NCBI RefSeq assembly: GCF_024679095.1
Contig: NC_066512.1
Location: 15,527,317 to 15,591,316, forward strand
Direction: 5' to 3'
Length of the DNA: 64,000 bases
Source of the DNA: Eriocheir sinensis
Taxonomy: Eukaryota > Arthropoda > Malacostraca > Decapoda > Varunidae
The notes beneath the pieces were generated by a model. It made no database searches. It was not told where the DNA came from and worked only from the letters and a program-made list of their open reading frames with translations. The translations under genes were made by a program, and so were the position numbers. Shown here one piece after another: positions 20,452 through 32,583 of the stretch (position 1 is its first letter; every line of letters begins with the position of its first letter).

Positions 20452-22380
20452 TTGATGCCTGCTCCTAGGAGCTCCCACCTGGGGCCGCTGGCCATGGCAG
20501 AAGAGTTTCCATCTCTCTCTATCCAGACACTCCCTCCCTGCCTGCTCAAAGTTTCTCAAGGATCTTTCGCCCCTCTCCCCGACATACCCATGCACCCATC
20601 TCTCCATTTCATTGGAAGTCGTCCTATAACATTCCCTCCCTCTATCTCACACACATACCCCCTCCTGGTCATATTGCTCTCCTCCATTTGCTCCATGTGC
20701 CCAAACCACTTTAAAGTATGTCGCTTCACTTCTTGCACCACTCCACACTTCTTCCCTTCACCCACGTGACACATTCCAAAACGCTCATACACACTTTCAT
20801 TACTCATTCCATCCATTCTACTCACACCACATGCACTCCTCAAATAACTCATTTCCACTGCCTGCACTCCAGACCTCTGACTTTCATTCCAGGCCCATGT
20901 TTTGCTTGCATATGTGAGGGTTGGTACTATTACTGTATGTATTTCTCAAATCCCTCTTTTCCTCCATGCTCACACTTCTGCCATTCATGATACATCCCAA
21001 AGACCTTACCACCTTTCTTCCTTGCAATGCCCTTTCTCTTGTTTCTCCTTCTGTACCACCATGCTTACACATAACTGATCCAAGGTACTTAAACTCATTG
21101 ACCTCCTCCATTTCTTCACCATTCAAAATTATTTTGCATTCTTTTTCACATTCAATTCCCACTCTATATGGGCATACAAACTCCACAACCTCACTTCTAC
21201 TCCGCTCACAAACCATCACTTTACTTTTGTTGACATTTACTTTCAGCTTTCTCCTTTTACATATACTATCAAAAACACTGACCAAATTTTGTATGTCACT
21301 TTCATTTTCTGCAATGAACACTGTGTCATCACCAAAAATAAGATTGAATTCAACACCCACTTCCTTCCCTCAGCATACATTTTTACTCCAACTTCCCCAA
21401 CTTTGCCCTTCATTTCTCGCATAACACCATCCATATAAATATTAAACAACCATGGTGACATGACACGTACACCTCTGCCACAAGCCCACTTTTATCTAAA
21501 AAGGTTCACTTGTTTCTCCACTAATTTTGACACATGCATATGCATCCTCATAGAAAGACTCTATTGCATTAAGCAGTTTTCCTCCCACACCATATATCTT
21601 TAAAACGTCCCACAATGCCAGCCAATCTACTCTATTATAAACTTTTTCTAGATCCATGAAGGCAGCATAAAGTTTTTTTTCCTTTTGAAAAAAAAATTTC
21701 TACTACCATCCTGAAGGAAAATATCTGATCCACACATCCCCTTCCCTTCCTGAAGCCTCCTTGTTCTTCACTTATTTTCTCTTCTGTAAGTCTCTGCACC
21801 CTCTCTATTATGACTAGCTCCCACACTCCCCTCTCCTGCCCTTCCCCTTATAAACTGGGACAATGATGGCTTTTTTTGGCACCACCACCCCCTCCCATGC
21901 CACTTCACATATCTTGACTATCCATTTAGTAACTACATCTCCTTCATATTTCAACATTTATGTTGTAATTCTATCAATTCCTGCTGCCTTTTCATTTATT
22001 TTTATTTTTTTATTGCTCAATTTACTTCATATGTTATACTTTCTTCTTTATGTACTCTTCCTCTCCCTCCACTCACAATTACTGCTGTTACAACCGCTGA
22101 ACCTCCATCTTCAAATTCATTAAGTTTTTTTTAAATATTCTCTCCATCTCTCTTTCACAGCTCCCTCGTCTTTCAACATCTTTCCATTCTCATCCATAAC
22201 TTCATTTATTTTACTTGGGGAGATATTTTCTGCATTTCTTTCGTTCTTTACTTCTGTTCCTTTATATTTTTCACTTAGTCTTTTTCCAAAGTTTTCATCA
22301 GCTGTCTTCATACTTTCTTTTATTGCTTGTTTTAATTTCATTTTGCATTCTCTATATTTCTTTTTCCTTTCCCTTTATAC
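20452..22380 (-). mobile_element. LINE reverse-transcriptase pseudogene
   Basis: Minus-strand non-LTR element, read right to left. N-terminal region (22120-22341: KLKQAIKESMKTADENF...). Then RT with IERVQRLTEEKISEEQGGFR and GRGCVDQIF (21635-21826), VMSPWLFNIYMDGVMREMKG (about 21400), and FGDDTVFIAENESDIQNLV where the usual FADD is changed to FGDD (about 21320). Then KLKVNVNKSKVMVCER, EEVNEFKYLGS and VVRSLGCIMNGRSVSMEEKR. The C-terminal part is at 20556-20867: VQAVEMSYLRSACGVSRMDG-type, TLKWFGHMEQM. Frameshifts and stops make it inactive. RTE- or L2-like; the clade is not settled. Confidence 0.88.
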
Positions 22381-22597
22381 TTGCTCAGCCACAGAAGAAA
22401 ATGCACACATTTTTATGGCAAAAAAACTATAGGTAGTTTGAGAATAAGAAGGTAAATTCAAATTTCTGCTGTTACCCAGAGAATACTGTACTTGAAATGT
22501 TATACAAGGTTTTCTTTATGCAGGGTCTAATTTGGAACCTAACATTCATATATAAGGAGGGATTACCATATATCCAACCCTTTTTTTACTAATAGGT

Positions 22598-22915
22598 ATG
22601 CCAACTTATCAAATGGCTGGACTTTGCTATGCTGACTCAGCAGAATCCATCTGCACATGCAGGCAAAGATGCATGAAGGAATTTCAAGTGTTCTTTTTAA
22701 AATGCTCAGGATTTTTTTTTCTCAACCCGAGTTGGTCAAAGCCGCAAATACTAAACCCACCAGATGAGGCGGACAAAGTGTTTATGGTGTTGTTGATACC
22801 TGTGCGGAATAACAATGATTTGGATCTTCAGGTTATTTGTACTCCCTCTCTACTCAGAATTATGGGATATCGCTGGAATGACTTTGTGTCAAATCAGAGA
22901 TTATTAAGTTAGACT
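22598..22915 (+). mobile_element. Possible LINE C-terminal fragment
   Basis: The end of a 104-codon frame reads LLRIMGYRWNDFVSNQRLL. This resembles the conserved LRRIMG-RW-D-VSN--LL motif near the C terminus of some LINE proteins. The upstream part is not recognised. It could also be an unrelated exon. Confidence 0.4.
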
Positions 22916-22938
22916 GAATCAAACCCTATTATCTCTGC

Positions 22939-23264
22939 TTTTTTTTTTTTTTTAGGTGCTGCCTGTAGTGCCGGTAGGCTCTCTCAAAGGGCCTCTTGGA
23001 CGACCCCAGACCATTTGTGGCCCATGCAAATTTTATTCATAGTGGCTGCCATGATGTATGACTCTTGCTTGGCTCATGCTGCCCCCTTAGTGCTCCACTT
23101 GAATGAAGTTGCTGAAGTTAGGGTTGATTGAAGATTTGGACAGCATGAGGGTAATCTTCCACCACTCAGCAATGGTTTGAAAAATTAGGGTGTTTCAGTG
23201 GGACTCAAACCTAGATCCACGGGCTCACCAAGCCACCACCACTGACCACTCGGCCACCCCCTCA
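22939..23264 (-). mobile_element. tRNA-derived SINE, copy 1
   Basis: Read on the minus strand: a tRNA-like head with box A GGTGGCCGAGTGG (plus 23245-23257) and box B GGTTTGAGTCCCAC (about 23203-23216). The body contains CATGCTGTCC and GGCAGCATGAGCCAAG, then a tail to a 15-base poly(A), seen as poly(T) at 22939-22953. The body motifs are shared with the copies at 26452, 27041 and 29905. Confidence 0.8.
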
Positions 23265-25060
23265 CCAGTCTGTGAAACATAGTCATGTGTGACACAGACA
23301 TGCATAGTCTGAGAAACTCAACTCTGGTTGTATGGCCATGTATAGCATGCTACCAAGAAGTTGACCCTGCTCACCAGGTTTTTGTGAGACAATCACAAGC
23401 AAAGAAGACCAAGGGGATTCCAACAAACCTTGTGGCTTGAGCAAGTAAATGGATCCTGACATGAAGACTTTAGTAAGAGAAGGTGGCCTGCATGAAGACT
23501 TTCTTAGAGGAATTGCCAGGGTTGATATCACAGCATGGGCAAGGTGACTCACCTCTCAGTATATACCAAAACTGATTGATTAGATTGACTGATTTATTGA
23601 TTGATTGATGACCGAAGCTGGTGTACGTGCAGGAAATGCATGAATAGAAACGTTTCTAATTGAATTCCATTCCCACAGTGCTAGTCTCATTGCATGACTT
23701 CATTTCCTGTTAAAACTGAAACCAAATAATACTTCTACTGTGGCTACCCTGCGTGAGAGGAGTTCACGTCCAGCAGGAACAGGGTGTAGGAAATAAGTAT
23801 AGATAGATATTAATTAATTGTACACTGAATAACCTTTGATACATTCTGGATAACAATGGGGCTTACCAAGCTTGTATCAATGCCCCCTAATGTTGATGTA
23901 GGGAGCCTTTACAAAATATTTACTAAAGGGTTATACTATATTGACAATGAAAAAATTTCCCAATCTTTAAAAAAATACACTCAGTAGTCTAACCAAGACT
24001 TCTGATATTGACCATGGCATAGTTCTGTAAAACTATCTATGGTATTTATCTAGTCCATCAGCCCTGCACTGACTAATAACTTCAGGTTACAATGATGGCC
24101 AATACATCATAAACAAGATCCATATTCCAGAACAGGTTTTATGGGAGATTTAAACAAAGCTACCATGCAATCCTGGGAGAAACATTGGATAGATTCCAGG
24201 TTACTTGATAGACCAGCAGTTCTGTAGACAGTTGATCAGCCAAGTGTGTGAAATCTTAAAAGCATTGTCAATATAAATGTCTAGATCCTTTTGACAATCA
24301 GGCATGAGAGCCAATATTGTCCTAAGGTGTATTACTTCTTTGAGAGTAAAGAATTACACATCTTGTCTGATTTATGTGTAATTCACATGACATTTCAACA
24401 TTATAAACGGTGTCAATATCTCTGACACTGACTGACATTACTATCAATGGAAACAAATGAATCATAACGAGTGATTAGGTAGAATTTCATACCTACAAAA
24501 AGTTTTGAGTTGCAATGCAAGTAATCATCATTACTAAACCAGCAGGGTTATTGTGGAGAATCAGTCTGCACCTCCTAAAGACAATATTTCACATATGTAC
24601 CGGTATTATGGTTCAAAGATGAAATTCATGTCCCTGGATCATAATATGGCTGGCACCACAGCTATTTTAAAAGTTTAAACTAAAAGGGATTTATCATACC
24701 ATGTTGGATAATAACCAACTGCATCTACTGTGTGTTTAATAATAATCTATCTGCCTCATTGACACTAATTCTATACTACTAAAAGCCTACAAATAACCTA
24801 ACATATAGTAACCTATTACATGTTGGATAGTAGGTAATCAATCTGCCTCGTTGAAACTATTTTCATGAACCAACAAAACCCCACCTATAATCTAAGGATC
24901 AGTAACCTATGACTATAAAATAGTGACGGCAAGACCAAGACTCCATGTTGTCAAACAGACAGTCACCATTAAAGCCGAATTAATTACATTTCAATTTCAC
25001 AAAAAAATATTGCACAGAATCACTTCATTTCAGCTAGACAACATCAGTGCAATGCACTTG
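23265..25060. other. No gene seen
   Basis: This is a mostly unique-looking AT-rich stretch. Short (TGAT)n occurs at 23571-23610. No frame with supported homology was seen. Confidence 0.4.
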
Positions 25061-25292
25061 TAGTGCGGCGGCTATGCCTGATGAACGAGCCTCCCATAAC
25101 CCACTTAGCCAGTGAGGTACCTCTTTGGCCGACTCAGTAAGGAGTGGCTCTCCTGTCATGCTGGTCCATGTTCAATCCCAGGCAGCCGGCGAATACCCTC
25201 TCATGGTCTTGATTAATTTCTCGTGTGTTTTGATACACGCAGAGGTCATGTAGGAAATGGGAAATAGAAAAATAAGCTCCCGGGGCATGACA
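25061..25292 (+). mobile_element. tRNA-like SINE, second family, copy 1
   Basis: A ~232-base unit contains a box A-like TTGGCCGACTCAGTAAGG (about 25116-25141) and a degraded box B (TGTTCAATCCC, about 25169). It ends GCTCCCGGGGCATGACA. A second copy lies 446 bases downstream. Confidence 0.65.
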
Positions 25293-25506
25293 GTGGTGGC
25301 ATAGCGGTGGGCATCCTCTCCTGCAGTTCTGTTGAGTTTCCCCGAAGGGGTAACAGGTAGGATGGCCCATGCTCCGAGGGTAATAGAAAATGGGAAGTGT
25401 TGGAGGTATGTCTCTACGGGGACATTGTGAAATAGTGCACCAAAATTGGTCACAGTCTAAAGGTTTCAACACACAGAAATTAATCTACATAGAGGGGAAA
25501 GTCATG

Positions 25507-25740
25507 TAGTGTGGCGACTATGCCTGATGAACGAGCCTCCCATAACCCACTTAGCCAGTGGGGTACCTCTTTGGCCAACTCGGTAAGGAGTGGCTCTCCC
25601 GTCACGCTGTTTGCGGGTTCAATCCCAGGCAGCCGGCGAATACCCTCTCATGGTCTTGATTAATTTCTCGTGTGTTTCGATACACACAGAGGTCGTGTAG
25701 GAAATAGGAAATAGAAAAATAAGCTCCCGGGGCATGACAC
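25507..25740 (+). mobile_element. tRNA-like SINE, second family, copy 2
   Basis: About 95 percent similar to 25061-25292 by eye, with a better box B (GCGGGTTCAATCCCAGG, about 25614-25630) and box A-like TTGGCCAACTCGGTAAGG. The two copies are in direct orientation. Confidence 0.7.
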
Positions 25741-26013
25741 ATGCTTTTACTCCATAATTTCCCTGGTCCTCATAGCCCCCTCCACTACTGGGTGTAAGTG
25801 AATTGGAACGGAGGGAAACTATCTTAATTATGTTATAACATCATTTGTAGGTGCAGTATCTTTTATACATCAGTATAACCTGAGAAGTAAAGCAATATGA
25901 GACATTAGTAAGGAAATTATTCTCATGGAGGTAATGATGGAGGTTCATAGTGATTATCCAAAATTACCAACAGCAGTCTCCCAATACAAAGCCTCGACAG
26001 ATTCTACTCTTAA
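25741..26013. other. No gene seen
   Basis: Short unique-looking interval between a SINE and a MITE. Confidence 0.4.
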
Positions 26014-26228
26014 CCCAGTAGCAGCGGGAATCATATTTCTAAATGGTCCCTCCAAGCGAGAAAAATGAGAAAAAATCACCCCTCACACAAACCATTTCAT
26101 AATATATATCAAAACATTTGTGATCAGATTATGTATCATCTTTTTTGGGGGGTAAATATCATGGCACAAATTTGGCCCGTTGCTGCTACACGGCGAAGCC
26201 ACAAATTTGGCCCATCGCTGCTACCGGG
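26014..26228. mobile_element. piggyBac-like MITE, 215 bp
   Basis: TTAA (26010-26013) precedes CCCAGTAGCAGCGGG. The right end GCTGCTACCGGG is followed by TTAA (26229-26232). The ends form inverted repeats CCC(A/G)GTAGCAGCG. A short internal duplication of ACAAATTTGGCCC-GCTGCTAC lies near the right end (26166-26224). No coding capacity. Confidence 0.75.
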
Positions 26229-26232
26229 TTAA

Positions 26233-26451
26233 CTTTTCGGTATTTATATCCTTCATTGCTGCTTCCTACTTTTGGGACATTTTTCCATCTGATAGATTTT
26301 TAATTCAATTGAATGTTTTGAGGCATCATTTCTTGTGCAAATGAGCAATAACCATAACATGACCAATGTCTAATGTAATGAAATGTGGAAACACAGGGGG
26401 GTCAAGGAGAGCAAAGCCCCCAGATAGGAGGTTAGGCAGTATTTATTTAGG
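26233..26451. other. No gene seen
   Basis: Unremarkable AT-rich sequence. Confidence 0.4.
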
Positions 26452-26772
26452 TGCCTTTGTGACTCTATACAAACATTGATGGATTAATGGATGACACGAG
26501 TTTGAATCCCCACGCTACCACCTCGGATTTTTCAGTCACCACCGAGTGGCTTAAAATTACCCACATGCTGTCCTGAAGACCACCCATTAACCCGGACTCT
26601 AGAGGAAGCCATCCAAGAATCAACAACGAGTTCCAGGGGGCAGCATGAGCCAAGAGAAGATGGCACCACTATAAACACTTGCCTGCGCCATGACGGACTG
26701 GGGCCGAATACCATTCAGGCCCCTCAAGCAAGCCTACCAGCGCAATAGGTGGAGACAAAAAAAAAAAAAATA
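26452..26772 (+). mobile_element. tRNA-derived SINE, copy 2
   Basis: Box B-like GAGTTTGAATCCCC is at about 26509. The body motifs CCCACATGCTGTCCTGAAGA, GGCAGCATGAGCCAAG, AACACTTGCCTGC and AGCCTACCAGCGCAATAGG lead to a poly(A) tail (26758-26770). The head is eroded. Confidence 0.75.
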
Positions 26773-26898
26773 TATCAAAAAGATTAGAGTTGGGACATTA
26801 TTTAATTAAGGAAAATCTAGATACATATATATAATGTGTATAAAAGAATCAAAATTAATGGAAAATACTGAAACACAACTGGATATATATTTAACTAT

Positions 26899-27580
26899 AA
26901 GGTATACCGGAAAAGAAATAACAGTAGGAAAAGGAGGAGGGGTAATGATATTGACTAAATCGGAGTTGCAAATTCTTCTAGAAAAAATAGATCCACAAAC
27001 CACCAAAATCATCAATATACAAGTCCCATGTAGCAACATGGGGAGGCGGTGGCTGAGTCGTCAAAAAAACTTGGCCTCGTGTTGGAGGAGGCCTTGAGTT
27101 CAATCCCCCCCGGTGCCACCCAATTTGGATTTTTCAGCGCCGCCAAAAGTAAACAAAAAACCACATGACCAGAAGACCACCCCCGGACCTGGACTCCTAA
27201 GATAGGATCATGAGGAGATGAGCTCTGGGAGGGCAGCATGAGCCAAGCCAATGCAACCTGGCCCTGCACTATCGCCACTAAACGGGTACCATGAGGACCG
27301 CCGGAAGGACCTACCTGACCTTGGATCACCCATCCACCTCCAAGCCACCGGGAAGAAGCCTAAATGTAAAAAAAAAAAAAAAAAAAATTTAAAGATAAAA
27401 AAAATAGTAGCTTAAGTACTTAAGGTGTACTGGAAAGAAAGAACAGTAGGAAAAAGGTAGAGGGGTAATGATATTGACTAAATTGGAGTTAAAAGTTTTC
27501 AAGTTGAAATAGATCCACAAACCACCAAAATCATCAATATACAAGTCCCACACAGCAACAATTAAAGATAAAAATAAGAG
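26899..27580 (+). repeat. Internal tandem duplication of the LINE endonuclease segment, first copy split by a SINE
   Basis: The segment from AAGGTATACCGGAAAAG through GGTAATGATATTGACTAAAT to CATCAATATACAAGTCCCA (26899-27030), plus a TTAAAGATAAAAA tail after the SINE (27389-27414), is repeated at 27418-27580 with a few changes. Confidence 0.8.
27041..27388 (+). mobile_element. tRNA-derived SINE, copy 3, inserted in the LINE
   Basis: Box A GGTGGCTGAGTCG (27048-27060) and box B TGAGTTCAATCCCC (about 27095) lead to the body GGGCAGCATGAGCCAAGCC and a poly(A) tail (27368-27387). LINE sequence lies on both sides. This is the best-preserved member of the family here. Confidence 0.85.
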
Positions 27581-29904
27581 TAACTTACGTTCCTCCACAC
27601 ACAGCACATGGACAAAGGAAAGATACATAAGGATGATGGAGGATACAGTGCATATGTTTGATAAAGAAATATATGATACCAAAAATGTAATGCTTAGGGG
27701 AGATTTTAATTGCAAGAGAGTAAACTGGGAGTTGTTTGAAGCAGAAGATGAAAATACACGAGGGCAAAGTTACTGGAACTGATAGAGAGCAACCTCATGA
27801 CTCAATGGGTAAAAGAGGAAACTAGACAAAGGCAGAGATGAGCCAGCAAGATTGGATTTGACATTTAAGAAAGGGACTAAGATATCAGGAGAGGTGAAAC
27901 ATGAATGCCCATTTGGAGAAAGTGACCATGAAATCCTGGAAGTCAAACTGGATGAGGAATGTCAATATTACATTTAAGAAGAACATGAAAATAAGAGGAG
28001 AAATTATAACAAGGCAAAGTATAAGGAATTAAAAGCTTTTTAGAAGTAGAAACTGGATGGCAAATAGCGAAAAACCAATTTAAGTGTGTGCAGTATAATA
28101 AAGAAGTAAATGAATGTGTGCCACTCTATGTAGTAACGAAGAAAGGAAGAAAGGAATGGTTTGATGCAAGATGTTTGAGGTCAAACAAAACAGATAGAGC
28201 ATGGAGAATTTGAAAGAGAAGAAGACAAGAGCATAAAATTAAGAGAGAAAGATATAAACATCTTAGAAATTAATATACAAGAGTGAGAAGTGAGGAAGAA
28301 AAAATTACGAAAAGAACATAACTAGTGGATAAATGTAAGGACAAACCAAAATTGTTCAAAAAATACCTAAAGAATAAACTAAAAAAGAAGAAGGGTGTAA
28401 TAAGGACAAGAGATGTTGAACAGGTATATGATGAGGAGAAAAAGATTACAAAAGTTTTCAAGAGGTATTCAATAAGATCTGAATTTGAACCAATGACGAC
28501 AGAAGGAAGAACAGTTAAAAAATTAGAAAACATAGATGTGGACAGAAATGATTTATTAAACCTCATGAAGTTACTGGATGGCAGAAAGGCAATGGAACCA
28601 GATGATATAATGGGCAAAGTACTAAAGGAATGTAGTGATGAACTGATAGATCCAATTTACGACATAATAAATTGCTCAATTAGGACTGGCGAAGTACCAA
28701 GAGAATGGAAAAGGGCCAATGTGATACCCATACATATAAATGGAGACAAGAGAAGAACCACTAGATTATAGACCAGTCTCACTCACAAATGTTGTTTGTA
28801 AATTATGCAAAAAAATATTAAAAGAGAAATGGGATGACTGTCTGGAAAATGAAAAGATAACAGCCAGTTTGGGATTTGACAAGGAAGATCATGTTACAAA
28901 CTTGGTCTGTGTTCACTCAAGAGTAATTGACATAGGAGAGAGATGGATGGGGCCATTGCGAATATCTGGATTTAAAAAAGCATTTGACAAAGTACCACAC
29001 AACTGCATACTAAGGAAACTGGAACATAGAGGAGGAGTGGGGGGAAGTATAAGGAACTGGATGAGGGATTACTTGATGAACAGAGAAATAAGAACGGTGG
29101 TGAGGAATGAAAAGTCAGAGTGGGGAACAGTGACAAGTGGAGTGCCACAGGGCTCAGTGCTGGAACTAATAATGTTTTAATGTATATTAATGAAATGCCA
29201 AAGGAAGTGTCAAGTTATATGAGTATGTTTGCAGATGATGCCAAACTCCTGAGAAGGACAAAGGAAAAAGAAGATTGTGAGAATCTTCAAAATTACTTAA
29301 ATGAGGTACCTGAATGGAATTCAACACAAAGAAATGACATACGAAAATGTGAAAGAGTAAGAACAGATCCATGGTAACATATAAGATGGGTGAGATAGTA
29401 ATAGATGCAGTAAAAAACATAAGGGACCTTGGAGTAGGTTTGTCGATTTTTTTTTTTTTCTTTTTTTTTTACCCTAAGTCGGAATTTTTTTATTTTTTTA
29501 TTTATGACTATAATTAAATAAATGTAAGCCTCTATATTCTCTACATTATTTTAAAACACATGTTGGAGTATTTTTGCATCATATTCCATCATCATAACTA
29601 ACCTGGATGGCTGTTTGAGCCAGTTCTAAGACTGACCAGCTGCAGCCAGTCAGCCAGCACTACACACCACAACTCTGTCTAGTCTTTTAACAGTCTAACC
29701 AGATCATGTCATGTTTTGGACATATCCCGATTGAAACTGCACAAAGAAAATGACAGCAGCTTCAAATGGAAGTATCAGAAAAGGTTGTGGATAATCCATA
29801 TAATTATGTACAGTATATGTGGTGATTCTTTGAAAAATAGAGGTATATATTCCAAATATTTCCACTTCCTATTTTTTCCCTTTAATAGCTTTTCTTTATT
29901 TCAT

Positions 29905-30120
29905 CTGAGTGTTTGGAGGTGCCCAAAGACTTCCCACATGCTGTCCTGATGACTGACTATTCAACTCAAGACTCCAGCAAAACTCTCTAAAAAGGATCAA
30001 GTGAAGCTCAGGAGGGCAGGATTAGCCAAGTAAGATGGCGGCACAATAAAACACTTGCCTGCCCCACTAATTGGCTGGGACAAACCACCGGCTCCATCAA
30101 AAAAGGTTTACTGGCACTAT
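29905..30120 (+). mobile_element. tRNA-derived SINE, 3' fragment
   Basis: It shares CCCACATGCTGTCCTGA, GGGCAGGATTAGCCAAG and AAACACTTGCCTGC with the SINE at 26452, in the same order. The tRNA head is missing. Confidence 0.6.
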
Positions 30121-30142
30121 ATAGGTTGAACATAACAAAAAA

Positions 30143-30293
<151 letters not shown>

Positions 30294-30384
30294 AATATAT
30301 GGGGGCATACATTATAGCTGAGCGTAGCCGCAGTGCTCATCTCTGTAGCACTGGCCCTTTAGCCTGTAGCGAAAAGAACCAATT

Positions 30385-30592
30385 AACCTGGGACAGGGTC
30401 AATGTGACATTCAGGTTACCACAGTTTGCCTTCCCCATACCCATTTATCGACCTGCCCAAAAGGGAGGATGAACAGCTGGGTGAGCTGCAAGCTGACTGC
30501 CCGGACCAGGATTTGAGCCCAGGCCCGCGGATTCATAGCTAGGCACACTAACCACTGACTAGACCATGGAGGCACGAAAAAAAAAAAATTCA
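30385..30592 (-). mobile_element. tRNA-derived SINE, third type
   Basis: On the minus strand: GTGCCTCCATGGTCTAGTCA, GTGGTTAGTGTGCC (box A region, about 30544-30573) and CTGGGCTCAAATCCTGG (box B, about 30508-30524). A short A-run (T on minus) lies at 30578-30589. Confidence 0.65.
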
Positions 30593-30628
30593 AGGGGTGA
30601 GAAACTTTCTATATGAGAACAGACTTAA

Positions 30629-31393
30629 CCCATACAGCGCTGGGGCCATTTCACTGTTATGATCCTCCCCAGTGCTGCGACTTTTCAAAAAAAAATTGTC
30701 ACTTAATCAACATGAAATGCATAATTATAAAGGGTTTGGGTGAAGAAAATGTTCAGATCAACCTATAAAGTGGTTTCCTATAGTGCCACATATATGGCGC
30801 CTTATTGGTAAGTACACATTTCTAATTGTAAAAATAAATCCCACATATCACACATATATTCCAAATCTGTATATCACGAGCATAATCTGATATATAATCT
30901 TGCATTCTGGCAATACTAAGTGGAGGTCGACAAATATATTTTTGTATGATTGGCTCATGGCAGTGGGGTGGTAGCTCTTACTACATAGCTTAGCCTATTT
31001 GCCAAATTTTCTCATATACTATGACGTTGATATATCATCTTTATGTATCAAAAGTGCATCGGGGGGATAGCTAGAGTTCCTGTCTTCCAGTTGCATGGTA
31101 CCAAGTGAAGGTAAGATGTATTTGCACAAATTTGACTAGTTTCCAACTTTTGTTCTACATACGACTTTGAATATGTGGCACCGTGGCAGCTTAGGTATAC
31201 AAATTAGTGATTCCTGAGCCTGGAAATTATTCAGCTGACACGTGGAAGTGATACCATCTTCAAATAAGAGGGCGGAAAAGTCCTGGAAATTTGCTGGTAA
31301 GAGCGAAATATCACGGAATATGATGTATGCTGCCAGCGCTGGTGAGGGGTAAAACACAGCAGCGTACGACGTACACCGCCAGTGCTGCTGGGT
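30629..31393. mobile_element. Possible piggyBac-like element, ~765 bp
   Basis: TTAA (30625-30628) then CCCATACAGCGCTGGGG at the left. CGCCAGTGCTGCTGGGT then TTAA (31394-31397) at the right. The ends are only loosely inverted (CCCA..CAGCGCTGG against CCCAGCAGCACTGG). No transposase. Confidence 0.45.
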
Positions 31394-31659
31394 TTAAGCA
31401 TTTCATGCAGCCAATGTCAACAAGATGAGAAAACAATTACAACAAGCAAATGAACTAAGGTTGCTAACCCATGATTGCACTGCACACATTCTAAATGTTT
31501 TGGTTCATAATTTGGAAATAGGTAACATAAAAGAACACATGTGGTTTATGTTGTAAAATTCTTTTGAAACCATCACTCTGCCTTACCAAGACACCGTCAG
31601 AAAGGCAGTCAATGTCGTGTTCCACTCCAGGACACTAGACAGACCATGTGTGGCTAATT

Positions 31660-31903
<244 letters not shown>

Positions 31904-32107
31904 AGTTGATGATAGGGAAAATATTGATATCAAAGTTAGAGAATGTTTTCTTTGTTTATTTTTCCATTCTATATTGTTGCCCTGCAGCAAGATCAAGATT
32001 TATATAAATGACATTTGGAAAAAGATCATAATTTAAATCTTGATTTTTTAAATCATTTGATTCAAATCAGTGATTTAAATCAACTTGATTTAAATCAAAC
32101 AACCCTG

Positions 32108-32583
32108 CCTTGGAGTGATTGTTCAAGATACCCTGACCCCTGATAAGCACATAAATAGAATATTTGGAGACCCATATAATTTGTTGCAAAACATTAGAAT
32201 GTCATTTCATTTTACAGAAAAGGATATGATGTAAAAATCATAATGGCAATAACAAGACCAAAATTGGAATTGGTGTCGTTCCCCGGGCCCCCCCAGAAAA
32301 AGATAAAAGGAAGCTGGAAAGGATACAGAGGATAGCGACCAAAATGGTACTGGAGTTATCGAGTCTGCCATATGAGAACAGATGGGAGGAAATGAAAATG
32401 ATGACGCTTGAGTTCCCATACAGCAGAAGTGTCGATCGATGAGTGGGATGGTCTAAGGGAGGAGATTGTGGTGGCGGGGAGTGTCCATCAAGTAATGGAA
32501 AGGTTGGACAAATATCGACAAGGAGACAGGACTGTCCGAGCTTAGCTCAGGCCCTCTAAATCACAAATAGGTAAATACACACA
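32108..32583 (+). mobile_element. CR1-type LINE, 3' part
   Basis: This is the continuation of the LINE: LGVIVQDTLTPDKHINRIFG (32112-32170), TRPKLELV, ERIQRIATKMVLELSSLPYE-type residues (about 32315-32375) and a C terminus ending MERLDKYRQGDRTVRA followed by TAG (about 32540). The 3' end is GGTAAATACACACA, typical of this LINE group. Frameshifts are present. Confidence 0.85.

Larger units (their letters stand above)
26820..29434 (+). mobile_element. CR1-type LINE, 5' part (endonuclease and reverse transcriptase)
   Basis: Plus-strand non-LTR element with frameshifts. Endonuclease pieces: GGGVMILTKSEL (26938-26970), RGDFNCKRVNWELFE (about 27695), ARLDLTFKKG and GESDHEILEVKL (27850-27950). Linker with LMKLLDGRKAMEPDDIMGKV (28565-28620). 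Reverse transcriptase with LDYRPVSLTNVVCKL (28765), [18 protein letters not shown] (28975), [10 protein letters not shown] (29130) and FADDAKLLRR (29231). The DD pair is kept, but GPLRIS replaces the usual VYLDL and there are several frame breaks. At 29434 the frame is cut by the hAT-like insertion and resumes at 32108. Confidence 0.9.
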
